A program made the position numbers and the translations under genes. From the NCBI GenBank assembly GCA_008360975.2, contig CM039182.1, positions 84,847,405 to 84,911,404 on the forward strand: a stretch of 64,000 nt of DNA. The letters are read 5' to 3'. Below are positions 48,876 to 62,012 of this stretch, one piece after another (positions within the stretch are counted from its first letter, which is position 1; each line of letters opens with the position of its first letter). The stretch comes from Lichenostomus cassidix. Its lineage: Eukaryota > Chordata > Aves > Passeriformes > Meliphagidae. The notes beneath the pieces were generated by a model that saw only the letters and a list, made by a program, of their open reading frames with translations, searched no databases and was not told the DNA's origin.

Positions 48876-51800
48876 CCCTATCCTTGTTTGACCCATCCAT
48901 TTGTGTCTTGTCAAGAGGAATTCTATTGATGCTATGATGTTGTTGTCATGTCACACACTATATGACAGTCTTTAATGTTGTCTGTATATAACTTGACAGG
49001 TTGAGACATTGCAAGGCAGCAAATAAACATTTTTAAATCCCAACAGTCTGCTATTGTTCCCAGTATGCATGCCAACAAACAAAGCAGTGCTGAGAGCAGC
49101 ACTGTCAGACCACTCGGAATGGGTGTTACCTGAGGATGGAGATCTGCTCCTGAGCACAGGTATGAGCTGACCTGTGTGCTGAACTCATCTGCTCTCCCCA
49201 CAAAGTAACTGCAGTGCAAGTCATGGCAGGAGAAGTTTCTGCATGCTGCTTTGCCAGAGAGACCTAGTTCAGGGAAAAAAGTGTAAATCAGAACTTCCCC
49301 TTTCCCTTAGCACTGCTAGTCTCAGCGAAGATGTATTTATTTTGTTCTGGTGAGAGAACAAAAGCGCACACACTTTCCAAGGAGGCCATTGTGTTTCTGT
49401 CAGGTGCCTTCTCTCCCATGAGGCTGACCTTCAGAGCTTTTGGAGCAAAGGCTGAATTGTCAAGCTCTGAACCTCAGCAACAATAAAGCTGCTGTGAGGG
49501 TATACAGTGTAGCATTTTCATCTGATAGAAACACACGCTGCACTTTGAGCTAGATATGCCAGTTTTATGCCATTGAATGTATGAATATATTTACAGTTTT
49601 GGTAAAGAAAAGTTGGTATGTATATACTTCTTGAGCAGTATGTGCTCCCTGAGCCTATGCACGACAGCCTTGAAGAGTCTGTACTGTAAGTACCTTTTAC
49701 CTAAACCCCATTTTTATAAATATTTAGGTTAAAAAATTATTATTCAACTTAAATCACAGGAAAACTGAGAGAGAGACGTAAATTGGATTCTGCCTTGGAT
49801 TTTCATGCAATTCATTAAGAATTTTGGTGACTTCCCTTTCCCAAAGACATTGCAGTAACAGGAGAGCTCTTCAGTAAGCACTTTACTAAGATGCTCCTCT
49901 AAGTAAAAATCTAAACACTGTCACATAAAAAAGTAGGCATCTGCTAAAGTACCTGTCTGGCATCAGTAAAGATGCAGATCCCATATAAAATTGCATTAAG
50001 TCAGGATAGAAAGACCAGACTGTTTAATGGGCAAGAAACACGTGAAAGCCCTCCTAGTGCATTTCTGGGAGAAGAATCTTTTCCAGTGCACATTAACAAA
50101 GAAGGATTGACCAACTGAATCTCAATCCCTGACCACACACTTTAGTGTCTTTTATTATTCATTCACTATTTCCTACACTTCAGCAGCAGTAAAAAATCTC
50201 ATCCCAGAGGTAGAACAAGTACTACATTCTGTACTAGAGGTCTTTTGCTTTGTACTGCTGCAGCACTTACAATAATAGCCACACTCAAAAAAATCCATAA
50301 TATCTTGGCTGATCATGAGCAAAGGCTAACAGCAAAGCCTCTTCCTCTGCCTCCTTGTTCCTTACTGAACAAGCCACAGGTACTTGGTAAGTTCACTGAC
50401 ATCAAGTAGCAGTCCTTCCTCTGAGGACTCTTGTGAAACACTCAGTGAGGTTTGTGCCAGGGACTTCTTTAGTGTGTTGCTTTCTCAGTACAGTGGTGCT
50501 GTTGGAAGAGTTTCACTCTGCCTCAGATTTCTCCCTAAAAACCACAAAATATTATTACTTTAATGATATCCATATCTACTTCACTGACCACATTTGAATC
50601 CTCAGTGTGCCACAGCTATGTCACTTGACCTGTGAAGAGGAAGTGGTGTGAGAGGGCAGAAACTGACAAGCTGCTCCTATGGAACAGGGTAGCGATAATC
50701 TAATATCCATAGTTCTTTTAAGAAATGCATGTATAATGTCTTCTCAGCAAAAGACGCTGCCTCCTACTTGTAGTTGTTTTAGACTATGATGAGAATTCAA
50801 CCTCCCATGTTTCCTGGCCCACCTTCCAAGTGTTCCAACAAGGCCATGTTCTCAAAGCAGCACAGAGATATGATACACCCAAAACTGAAAAGTACAGTAA
50901 GGTGTCTTTTGTCATAATTTTAGTTATGACAGAGAGGAAACATATCTCAAGAAAGTGGGGACATACATAAAGCCTCCATTCTTGTGTCCTTTGCAGACAA
51001 TGTCACTGCCTTAGGCTACACGTGACCATGTTTTTTTCCTCTTCAGATGTGCTCAGTGGGGATTGGACATAAAATCACAGATCATATGTGGAATTAGTTT
51101 CTGTTCTTTCCAGCATGTAACAGTTTAGGTGCCTCCTGTCTCTCCTTATCTAAGCTTTGCATTTCCTACAGCTCCTTTGTCCAGTGTGGGCTGCAGCAGG
51201 GACCATTCATTCACATGTACCAGTGATTCTGGATCCTGTGCCCATTTACCAAACCAGAAGTGGCTCCATCTCCAGGAGGAATTATATTCAGGCCCATTGC
51301 AGAAGGAAAATGGGAATGATGACTGCCCTGATGAAGGTGTCCAGCAGACATGGAAGAAGAAAACTCTGTAAAGCGTTCAGGTGCAGCCCAAGGTCAGTCA
51401 CTACCAAATATTTTCCAGACTGACAGCATTAGCAAAACTTCATGGTAGGAGAAACTACCCTCCAGAGGGCAGTTCCCACATTAACAGTGTCCTAATGAGC
51501 TACTACAGCAACCAACAGCAGGCTAAGCAACTCCTCCCTTTCCTCCCCACATCTGCTTCCCCTTACTGCAGCTCTGACCAGCTGTGCTTCTGGGGCTGCA
51601 TTCTTCCCACAGGACTACCTACCATCATCAAACATCAGCTCTGTTCATTGTTTCTCATTCAGATGGCACTCGCCTCACTTGCTCACCTGCATCCTGCTAA
51701 AGCTTCACAGCTAATTCTTTCCCATGAGAACAAGAGCTATCTTTTCTCCCCCCACTCTAAAGGAGTCCACTGAGGGAACTTCAAAGTATCCTGCTGCCTC

Positions 51801-53789
51801 AGCCTGGGTGGAGTGCCAGATGTAGGGCCCATCTGCTGTGGCTTGTCCTGGAGTTATCATTCAGATACTTTCTCTGACACTGTGGTTTAAAGATTCCTTT
51901 TTCATCTCTCAGAATAAACGTGGAGGGCTTTCTGCAGTGAAACAAATCAATAAATAATTACCACTTCATATAGCAGGGCACCACGAACCACTAGCACAGC
52001 TACTCAGATGAGACAGATAAGTACCAATGATGTTGGAAGAATCCTGCCTTGATAGCCTTCAGCCTTCATATCTGTCATCAATGAGCAAGAAGCAACTGTC
52101 TAGTGCTTCAAGCCAATTCACACAGAATAAGGGCACTTTGCAAAGACATAAATGTTGGTCCAAGGAAAGAGATTCAGAAAAGTGGCAAAACAAGAATTAT
52201 ATTTACATAGAAAAATGCTGTGTCAACGAAAAAGGCTAGTCAGCTTCAAAAGCTGTGTTCAGGCCCTGACTTGTTAGCTTTTTATACAAAAAGCTCATAC
52301 TCCCGTACATTGCCAGAAACCACTTTAACCCCAAAAATTTCTAAAATCTTGGGTCTGTGGCTGAAACTTTCACCTGCAGAGGATTTGGAATTCATCAATT
52401 TGCTGCAGGATATTAGAGGCTGATCAGGACAAATCCTTCAAGTTCCTATCACCAGGTACACATCCAGTATCATAAAACATGATAGCTCCAGCTTCAAATC
52501 AAAACAGAAAAAAATATATAATAAATAAGGTTAAAGCATGAAAGCACTAAGGAAACCATAACTACTCCCACACTAAAGGCAGGATCAACAACAACAGTCT
52601 TCACTGAAGACTGTAGGACCTACTCTTAAAGAAACTTTGCAGACAGAAGTTCTATAGCTTACCTATGCAAAGCCAATGAGTTTTGGCTTTCCTATCCAGC
52701 AGGTAGTGATATTTAAACTAAAACTACTTTACTGCAAGTACTTGAATCTGCACCGAGATTATTTCCCTCTCCTTTGTACTCTTACATACTAAGGTACAGA
52801 CCATTGGAGTTTCTCAAGACTCATGGCAAATCCAGCCTGTGACTCTCAAGCTTCATCTTACTCATTGACAAATCCAGTTTGGTGTTCACTGGTAATTATA
52901 CACTGTCCTGGACATCCACACAGTGTGGACATATTTGGGTTTCTTCAGCTACGGGCTCCAAAACCACACAGGCCCTTAATGATCCAGTTTAACTCTCCAG
53001 CACTTTGAGCTCCATAGAGAGAAGTGCACTGAAAATAGACAGCTTTTGGTTCCCTGGAAAATATTTAAAAACAGAGGAAGGACAGGAAGACAGCTCAGAG
53101 TGCACTGATCAGGCTCAGCATGCAGCTAGGCAAACACACTTGTCAGCAACTTTTTTACATTCAACAGTCTCATTTTATTATCCTCTCAATTTTCCCAAGC
53201 TTCTTCTTCCCCAGACCTCAAAGATTCCTTCATTTGGTTCTTTATTTAAACATTCCTCAGTAAGACATATTCAATGTTAAGATGCCCTGCCCCTTACGCC
53301 TCATAATAAGGCCCATATGTCCTAAGCAGCAGCTCCCTAGAGTCCAAAAAGGTACTCAGAAGAACTTGTTCCATGGACTCATCATGATGCATTCCATGCT
53401 GGGACAACAGCTCATGGTTTCTTTGTGACAGACCTGGGAAGAGTCAGGCAGAAATTCATGACTCTATCAGGGTTACTGGAGTTCCCTTGCCTGTTGTCAT
53501 GTTTCTGTGCTTCTTTGTACTCATGTGTGGTGATGAGTCTTTAATTCGATAACCCGAGATGCCTTCCTTGTGCAGCAATACCTGAAACTGAAAGCAGTTC
53601 TTCAGCTGTAGCTTTAGCAGAGGGTGGATGGATTCACATATCTGAAATTGAAAGTCTTATTATCTCATTCCAATACAATATTGCTTTTTCCTTTCTCTTT
53701 CTGCAACACCTAACCCACAGTTCAGCTCTGATGCATCCACTTTGGCAGAGCTGCTACCTAGCTATCCTGCATTTATACAATTGATTAGT
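48876..53789. other. Unique non-coding DNA, slightly GC-richer
   Basis: No gene recognised. At 51,129-51,773 three overlapping plus-strand frames of 80-130 codons occur, with a possible acceptor (tttcctacag, to 51,172) and a possible donor (cccaag|gtcagt, near 51,393). The translation matches nothing I know. The segment could be an exon of a non-coding transcript or chance. Confidence 0.5.
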
Positions 53790-54345
53790 CCTGTTTACCA
53801 GGAAATTTTGTGCTAACCTTAATGGATTTCACCATATTTTTAGGACATTTCCGTAAATTGCCAATGTCACCTTGAATTCTAATGCTCTCTTCCAGCATTC
53901 TTCATTCTGAGAGGCATAATCTGTGCAATAACAAACAGGCTCTCCTTTCAAACACCCAACTTGCAAATGAAAGTATTAAACAGCACCAGTCCTATGAAAG
54001 GCCACTGTGAAACTAAATGTATCACACCCAGTTAGCAACGAGGCTCTATAAAACTAATTTCCCTGATAGCCAGGTTTACATTTGTGCCTGTCTTTGAGGC
54101 TTTGTTGCTGTGTTCCTACTTCATGCATGTCGTTTATAATTTTACCTAGTTTCCCTTCCTGTGCATTACCTTTTCTTTACTCTGGAGTGCAAGAGTTTAA
54201 ATCAGCATCATTAATATGCTTTAGGGCAGTCTCAGCTACTCTGAATTCCATATACTCATGTGCTTTCTTCTCAGATGATTATTTTTTTCCTTTTAATTTG
54301 TTAAAGTTGTCTTTTTTAAGTTCATATTCTGTGGGTTTACATATT
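53790..54345 (-). mobile_element. Probable ancient CR1-like LINE fragment
   Basis: Read on the plus strand, segments at 53,865-54,000 (caccttgaattctaatgctc, aatgaaagtattaaacagca, ccagtcctatgaaaggccac) resemble the reverse complement of the CR1 reverse-transcriptase region. In avian and reptilian copies that region reads 'tcaccttgaattctaat...aatgaaaatattgaatagtaccggaccc'. Further right, at about 54,120-54,330, a tttaccta...tttcccttcctgtgcatt segment and a 'ttgttaaagttg...' segment look like other old LINE parts, less securely. No frame survives. The assignment relies on memory of consensus sequence, and the right-hand part may be a separate element. Confidence 0.4.
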
Positions 54346-57300
54346 TACTTCATGTTTTTCTAGTTGCCTTTTCTAAAAATAGATTCAAATGGACTACTTG
54401 GAAAGGTAAGAATAAAATCAGTTGTGAGCCAATTACAGAAAGGCTTGGAGACTTTCTCCCACTTCTGTATGAGAAAACACTTAGAAGGAACTTGCAAAAA
54501 TTTGCTGTAGGCTGTATCCTTTCCAAATAGTTACTTCTCTAGCTGAAGTGCTCCATCTCTACAAAACATTGAGCTTTTGATAATTAGTCAAAAATATCAC
54601 GTTCCAATTTCCCTTGCTAAGTGCTTCATAAGTAACTCTAAATACGCCTTCTTTCTTGTTTCCCCATCCCCTCTCACAAAGGAAGGAAGCCTTTCCTCTT
54701 CCTGCAACTCAGAGCAATTGGCACAGAAAGTAGTGGGCACCTCCTCCTGCTGCTCCTCCCCACGAAAATGCAGCCTTTTTAAGCAAGCACTTTATACCTT
54801 ACTTGAATTCAAATATTTATGACAATCCAGCTGAATTTCATATAAAAACATGGATTTCAATGAAGTGTCAAGTGAAAAACGAAAAATTACAAACTTTAAC
54901 TTCACAGAAAATTTCACAGTGTTCCAAGTACTTTTGCTACATTAAAAATCTATGGAAAAAAAGAATCAGACAAATTTGTAGTCATAAGAAATTCGTGGAT
55001 TTGGCCAAAGTCAGCAGAAATCCTTCATTTCAGATCTTTTATTACTTGGATCTTGCCTAGATATTTTACCTAAACCAAATTAGCTCACAAAATATTCTCC
55101 AGAATGTGAGCTGACTGCATATGAATGGTATTATCATCTGTAAACATGAAAGCAAAATACTTAAAATGCAGAACAGAATGTAGAAGAGTAGCTCTCAAAT
55201 GCTCTATTTCAGGTGTTGAACTATATCAGTCTGGGATATTTCAAATGGGACACTCATATTCCTTGTGTCAGTTCAGGTGTCCTTTCTAAGAAATAGCAAT
55301 TGGTTCTTACATGGAGTTTTGCTCCAAAACCCTCTTAAAAACAGGGAGAATGGATGGAAATTCCACTTGCTTAATGAAACCCTCACTGAAGGGGGAAAAA
55401 AAGGCAAGGATTGGAAGGAATTGAGGGTGAACATGGAACTTGCAATACTTGCATGTATCATCTTGCTAATTATTTTGTATGCTACTTCTCTGTTCTCTAA
55501 TTTGACAATCCCTGTCTGTGAATGGAGACTGAACAAAAATAATTGAAAAGGGAAACTTAGCAACATGGCAACAGATATTTCTTCAGAAACTGTCAGTTAT
55601 ACGAAGAAAAATCAACTGTTTGAGCCATTTTTAAGTTAGTTTATGTAGAATCAGATATTATCAGGGACATTGATTAGAAGATGATAGTGCCATTCAGAAT
55701 ATCAAAAAAGAATCTATATATTATTTCAGATACATTTTATTTAGAGACTAAACTCTTCAGAATTAAAAATAAGCCCTAAGGCTAAAAATTCTGTATCATT
55801 CCTGCATGTATGGACCTAGCTGACAATGAGCACAGTCCATTCTATCAAATAATTGCTCATGTGCATGATGATGTATAATCAACTTAGAAATATTTACTAA
55901 CGTACTTCACTTTACAAGGACTGCTAAATGGGACACTTATCATGGTTCTTCTTGTGTAAAGCAGAGTCCACCCAATTAATGGTACTGGGAGAGCCACATC
56001 TGATTCAGATTTGGTATCACCCACCCACCACAAAGTCCGCCTTCCTTGTTTCTTCACTAAAAGAATTGATAAGAACACAAAATTTTTACAATTAACAATG
56101 AAAAGGGTGAGTGTTTAGCACTTTGCTCATCTGAGGCTAAGTAATAAATGTGGATTTCTCATTGCTTTTGTGATTTACAAATGTCTAAATAAAAGTCAAT
56201 GATTATACTAATAATGCCAACAATTCTGCATTTTTCTTTTGAGAAGACTGGGAACTTTTACTTTCATAAAGATAATTAACATATTTCTATATGGTTCAGG
56301 AATATATTAAAGCACAACAGAGAAGAAAAAAGGCATTTTCTGTAGTTGTTTAAATGTTAAAAAAGAAAACAAAACCAGCTACAATTCTGATTGGTTTTTG
56401 GCCAGAAAAATCAAGCATCTGGAGTGTAAACTAGGCAGATCCCATGAGACATAAATGGATCCAAATATGATCAGACATTCTGGTAACCAAATTAAATATA
56501 TCAGAATACAGGCAGTTATTTCAACCTACCTGACTGAATAAACAAAGGTCTCCATGTCACAGGACTGGCAGTGAGATATTCCCTGATCTTTACTGAGGGA
56601 GAGAGGCTTATTTCACCTCATATTCTAGGTAACATGGGTTTTTTGTATAATGCACTCTTATTAAAGCACACAGGAGAGAGGAGCAGAAGACAGTGAGAGC
56701 ATCTCATTATCTAAACTACTGTCTGTATCAATATACTGTCACTATCATGTTTTTGTATCTTTCCTTCCACATAGTCACCTCTTCAGGCAAATAGAAAAGA
56801 ACAAGGACACAGGGTGAGGTGAAAAAAGCGTGTTCAGAAAGCGGGTGTTAAAAATAATAAAAAAGGATGATATGGCAAATAGAAATCTCTCACCTCTCAA
56901 AAACAACTGAATGATGTTAGAATGAGAGTAGGGTGAGATGTGCTCTCTCAGCAGACTTTCATATATCTCCAGTCACGAAGTATTCACTGACCCGTGAACA
57001 CTGCTTGCTAGTTTATGGCTTATGCCATCACCAACCTAGCTAAGAAAATCCATTCTCCTCCAAGTTCTGTGAATATTTTTTTAAATAGAAAAAAGTGGAT
57101 TTAAGAATCATGAATATGTTTTTATAGAAAGTGGTTTTTTATATTTACAATAGAAGACAGGAGAATATTGTAGCTTAGCTTAATAGCAATAACAACAAGC
57201 TTTCCAAAGTTGTTCCCTCTGAAAAATAAGAAATTAGCCACTAAACAAATTATCTTGTTATATTTACTGCATGCACACTGGGATCTCTCAGCCAAGAGAT

Positions 57301-58222
57301 GAGATGCAGGTAGAGATTTAAAAGCCAATTTCCAGCCAAGCTCTGTTGTTAAAGGAGATGAATTTTCTTTCCAGACACCTGAGTTTGATATAATATATGA
57401 CTAAAGCTCTAATGAAGGCAACAGAGCTCCTGCTGACATAATCACCTGAAGAATTTGACAAAGATGATGACAGGTCTGATCTTTGGGTCTGGATTGTGCT
57501 CAAAGGGTGACTGATTTTTATTATTTAATGGCCAAAGCACTGAAAATGTATTTCAGGCACAGCCAAAAGTAAGATTTGACATAATACTTTGCATTTGAAA
57601 CCATAAGTTTCTATAAGTTTAGAGAAAAATTATTTCATCACGTTTTCAAGTTTTTTGGTTGAAGTGGAGTGTAGGTGATACACAAAGAGAGACACCTGCA
57701 CACCCAAGAGACCCATCTAAAAATTCCAGAGAGGAGAGTTACAATGTTCTCTCTACTATATGAACATATGCTTAGCGATTCCTCTGGAGACCAGGCTACA
57801 AATTCCCACTATGAGCCTTCACAGCTTTCCCCAAAACTTTGAAATGTCATCTATTCTGGTGCACTTGTCTCCATTTTAAAAAGTTTTATTTTATGGCATC
57901 TATCTAAACAATGTTCCAATAGGGTCTGGAACTCGGATGCTCCTGGCCTCACAGGTGACCATTCTCATGTTATATCCCAAAGTATAAGAATATAATTATT
58001 AATGCGCTTTACTGCTTCAGCAGTAAAGAACAAGGAAAATCCATTCAAAGTTCTCTTTCTTAATTTTTGTCCATCTTCTTAGACCTGGAAGAATTAGTAG
58101 ATTCAGTGACTAGGATCAGGTAGGTCCTCCAACTGTTTTTGTACATGCTGCTACGTCCCCAATGAATCCACAGAAATAATTTGGGTATATTTCAACGAAT
58201 TTTATTGTGGAACTACTTTTCA

Positions 58223-58240
58223 AATTAATTAATTAATTAA
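58223..58240. repeat. (AATT)n short tandem repeat
   Basis: Four consecutive aatt units, self-complementary. Confidence 0.85.
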
Positions 58241-58987
58241 TATTTTTTAAATTAAAGGTCATAAAGTATTAATCCAATTTTGCAACAGTCTCCAAAGTTT
58301 TGTATTGATTAAAACTGCTTTTTTTCACTGGATAAAGCTATTCACTTGTAAAAACACACTCAACCTTGTTAGGATATCATGAATTGGTAAAAAAAAAGAG
58401 ATGCTACCAGGAGATATCAGGAGTCAAAGAGAAGGTATCAGGAAGCTTATAAAAGATGAAATTAAAACCAGAGTGGATGGATTTCAAAAGTATTGAATTG
58501 AAATAGAAAGCTATGCATAACACTCAGAAGAAAAAACAAACCAAACTCCAAGCACTAAAACCCACCAGTCCAGAGTCAGGAGAAAAAAAAATTAAAAGAA
58601 GACAGAAGACAAAACCCAAAGGGAAGAACAGGAGTCTAAGATAACAGAAGACTATGAAACCCAAAAGGGAATAGTTTGACTTTGAAACAAAATCATGTTC
58701 TCAGCTGATCAATGGTTTCAGGTCATCTAATCTCCCAGCGTAAAGTAAATGGTTGCAATTAGTAGACCGCATCAAAACTAAATATTTAAAAAGAAAAACC
58801 GAAGTGAAAATCACTGTAAAACATGGGGGAAGACTTAGTTTTTACTTTTGGCTTTTTTATGCCTTTAAGGAGGTAAATGAAAGGACTTGTGACAGAAAGC
58901 AATTAATATTACTTAACTGTTCAGTACTCCGTCAATATCACTGCTATGTAGTACAATAATCAGAAAGAGCCATATTACAACAAATGC

Positions 58988-59037
58988 TCAGCTTGAAAAT
59001 CAACACCTGCATGTGCAGGTGCCATTTTTCAAGCTGA
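58988..59037. other. 50-nt symmetric hairpin with two facing E-boxes
   Basis: tcagcttgaaaa (58,988-58,999) pairs perfectly with ttttcaagctga (59,026-59,037). After a 4-nt by about 6-nt internal loop, cacctgca (59,004-59,011) pairs perfectly with tgcaggtg (59,014-59,021). The inner stem holds the E-boxes CACCTG and CAGGTG in opposed orientation, with CATGTG overlapping the loop. Twenty base pairs in 50 nt is much more than composition predicts. It is shorter than a usual pre-miRNA. It could be a DNA-level binding site for zinc-finger/bHLH factors, a structured RNA, or the remnant of a palindromic DNA transposon. Confidence 0.75.
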
Positions 59038-61405
59038 CAGAACTTGCTAATATTTTGAATAAGAAATGGTATTTTTCTTTACAAGTTCTCAATGTTTGAT
59101 TGATTTGTGTTTTTTTCATTGATACAATTGTTTAGGAAGTACTCACTCCTGCAGCAATCAATAAGCCTCACCACAGTCCCTGCTTCTGCCTGTTCCCACT
59201 TGGCAAAATACACAATCATTTTTAAATTACTGGAACACTACATTTAGAAAGAGCCCATTTTTTGTCTATGTCATTTATCTCACCTAAGACAAACTTCCTT
59301 TGCAGGAAGCCACATCGATACTCCAATAAATCCAGGCTGTAAATTTGTTGCTTTGAGAAAAACCAATTAACCACTGCCTAAGCAATGGAATAGGTCTCTT
59401 TTAAAACTTTGTTTGTGACTTCATTATCAAAATCTTTCGCTCACCAGCAAAATTTTTTGCTTATCCATTCATTCAGCTGAGTATTCTTTCCATGACATTT
59501 TACTCCTTTGTAGTGATTTTTTTTCATGCTATTTGTAATTTATTGCTAAATGTGTTTCTAGGTGTCATAACTAAGTTGATACAAAGCAAGATATAAGCAA
59601 TTTACTACTGGAATTGTGTATATCATTGGGATTCTGTTCACACTAATATTTGCAGAGCCTCCAGAGAGCCCAGTACACTATTTGTTATTTTCTGTATGAG
59701 TTCTGTTGAATTCTGTATGTTCAGTAAAGTTCAGGAAAGACACAAGAAGAGCAGTTTGGCAAAGCTGATATTTGCAGTCAGAATGGAAAGGCATACCAGA
59801 GTCCATTCCAATGAAATTTTAGGAATCATGTTGGATGTTCATTCCTAATTCACTTTTCCACAATTATTATTTTTGCTTTAACACCACATTTTTCCTCCAG
59901 TTTTCAGCTTAAAAATGTAATAATGCTTAATTTATATCTATTTTTCTCCTAAGGTTTGTAATTTTGCCTAAGGAATTTTTCTTTCTCAGTAGTTGGTGCA
60001 CTGACCGATTCAGTATACTCAGCATACATTTTCTCCATCTTTATTCCACTAGATGCAAACCAGATTTTTCTCACATCTTTCCATGGAAGCACTGCCTTTC
60101 CCTTCTCCCACTCAGCTTAGCATCTATATCGGTTTTAACCCACTGTTCTCAAATGTGATTAGTCAGGTTTTTACCCAGTATTCCTCATATCTACTGGAAA
60201 TACATGTGTGATATACTTAGAAACAAGAAAAGGTAGTGTTTTCCTGGCAGCATAGTGGTCCACCTAGGAAAAGTATTCAAGTAACCACAACTGCCTGACA
60301 TCAAGCCTCTCAACAAGAACTTTGGGAAATGACATGTGTTGTGTGTCATTGTGCTACAATTTGACCTCTACAGAGCCATTGTAGCAAAGGTAATTTTGAA
60401 CCCACTCAAATAAAAACAGTTGACGTTTTTCCACTGTGATAAATCTTATCATACTGATTCAGATATGAAAACAGGCATTAAACAAAGGGACACTATGAAT
60501 ATATTTAATAAAATTTCTAACTTCAATATCTAACCATTTTTTCAAATTAGCATTATATTTAAACATCCCTTATCTATAGCTGAAGAAAAAAGCAGCATCG
60601 AAGAAACAGATAGAGCTCTTAGCACAAAACATGCATGCACATGCACACATACCTAATCTTTTAAGAAAAACAGGGATATTTTGGAATATCCAGTTTTTGA
60701 ATCAGAGACATACTTTAAAGTTGGGCTGAAAGTACCAATATTTGCTAAAACGTCATGAGTGTCTGTCATCATTATCCCCTATTCCAAACAGCTAACACAA
60801 GGTACACTTACCATGCAAAAATTGTATTTTAACATTCAAAATAATTCATATTTTCACTAAGTAGGAAAGGGAGAACTAAATAAAATCTGTTCCATCACAA
60901 ATCCTTGTCAGAACATGAATGAAAATGCATCATAAAGAGTGTATGAATGGTATGTTACACAGTTAACTAGTTCACCACAAAGTTTGCTTCAATAAAAGAG
61001 AAGTTAACTAATTGCTACATCATCCAACCCTTGTAACTAATTCAAGGCAAATATATTTTAAGTACTGATTTGGTAGTTCCAGAAAGAGTACTTAATAGTT
61101 ATCATCCTCGGTTTTGGGCAGCCCAGAAAATGTGGATTAAATGAGAGACAGCTGGACTAGCCCATTGCTGTAACAACCAATATTTCAAGAACAGCTCACC
61201 ATTGCTATTGCCATTCATATGTATCTCTCAAGGATTTTACCTTTACAAGAGTCTCAAATAAACAGCAGCCTCCAGAAGAAATCACTGAAAATTTAACACT
61301 GGGGTAAGTACATTTATTTATCTTCTTAGAGTCTTTTGAAATTGAAAGAAAAAAAACCTAGAACGATCAGAAATCTATAAAGTAGAATTTAAGGAAGGAA
61401 TTTCA

Positions 61406-61410
61406 GATGC
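61406..61410. repeat. Target-site duplication (left) of the ERVL LTR
   Basis: gatgc, identical to 62,008-62,012. Five bp is the duplication size of ERVL (class III) integrations. Confidence 0.85.
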
Positions 61411-62007
61411 TGTCATGGTTTTAAGCTCAGCTGGAGACAAAACACTGCAGTCACTTGCTCAAACTCCCCTCTTATCAACCCTATCCTGGTTGAATGGGGA
61501 GGAGAATCAAAGTAAAGCTTGTATGTCAAGATAAGAAGAGTTTAAAAATTGAAAACAAACTACAACACAATAAAAGTCATGAAATAATATTAATAATGAC
61601 AACAAGGAGAAAAAAAAACCCAAGTGGTGAAAAAGCAATTCTCACCACCCACTGGCTGATGCTAGACCCACCTTCCTGAACTCAGACTGGCCACCCTCCC
61701 AGGTAACTCCCCCTAGTTTATACACTGTACATTTTATAGGACATGATGTTCTGTGGAGTGGAATATCCCTTTGGTCAGCTCAGTTTACCTGTCCCAGCTA
61801 TGCTCCCTTACAGTTTGCTTTTTGATTGGCATACCTCCTCATTGGCACAGTATGACACAAGGAAAAAAAGTCCTTGACTTAGGATAAAGACAGCAAAAAA
61901 ACCAAAACATCAGTGTGTTATCACCACCATTCTCATTCAAAATCCAAAACACAACACTGAAACAGCTATTGAAAGAAACTAACTGTACCCTATCTGAAAC
62001 CAGGACA
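61411..62007 (-). mobile_element. ERVL-type solo LTR, 597 bp
   Basis: The element reads TGTCATGG...CCAGGACA on the plus strand and is flanked by perfect 5-bp duplications gatgc. It matches in order a common avian ERVL-type LTR. On the minus strand these are TGTCCTGGTTTCAGAT, a 'tagctgtttcagtgttgtgtttt' block, 'acactgatgttttggtt' and 'gtcaaggactttttt'. Next come 'ccaaagggatattccac', a TATA box (GTATAAAC, 61,723-61,716), 'ggtggtgag', and finally the 'cttatcttgacatacaagc...gattctcctcccc' U5 end. The strand is set by that order. No internal retroviral genes are present, so this is a solo LTR left by recombination between two LTRs. The ATTAAA-type poly(A) signal usual in this family appears altered (minus TTTTTAAACTC near 61,541). 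It contains indels, so it is not recent. Confidence 0.9.
61716..61722 (-). promoter_or_regulatory. TATA box of the ERVL LTR
   Basis: gtttata on plus reads TATAAAC on minus, at the place where family members carry TATATAAAC. Confidence 0.6.
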
Positions 62008-62012
62008 GATGC
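62008..62012. repeat. Target-site duplication (right) of the ERVL LTR
   Basis: gatgc, identical to 61,406-61,410. Confidence 0.85.

Larger units (their letters stand above)
54346..61405. other. Unique AT-rich non-coding DNA
   Basis: About 7 kb without a recognised gene or transposable element. It includes an (AATT)n run at 58,223-58,240 and the hairpin at 58,988-59,037. The small frame ending near 55,546 would encode a 37-residue peptide starting MELAILACIILL with one hydrophobic stretch. This is compatible with chance. Confidence 0.55.

Noticed and set aside
48532..48914. Minus-strand frames with leucine/serine/phenylalanine repeats
   Set aside because: They are direct translations of the polypurine microsatellite.
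55265..55566. Overlapping frames on both strands, one with a short hydrophobic segment
   Set aside because: Lengths under 100 codons, no signal peptide pattern or domain, and no promoter context.
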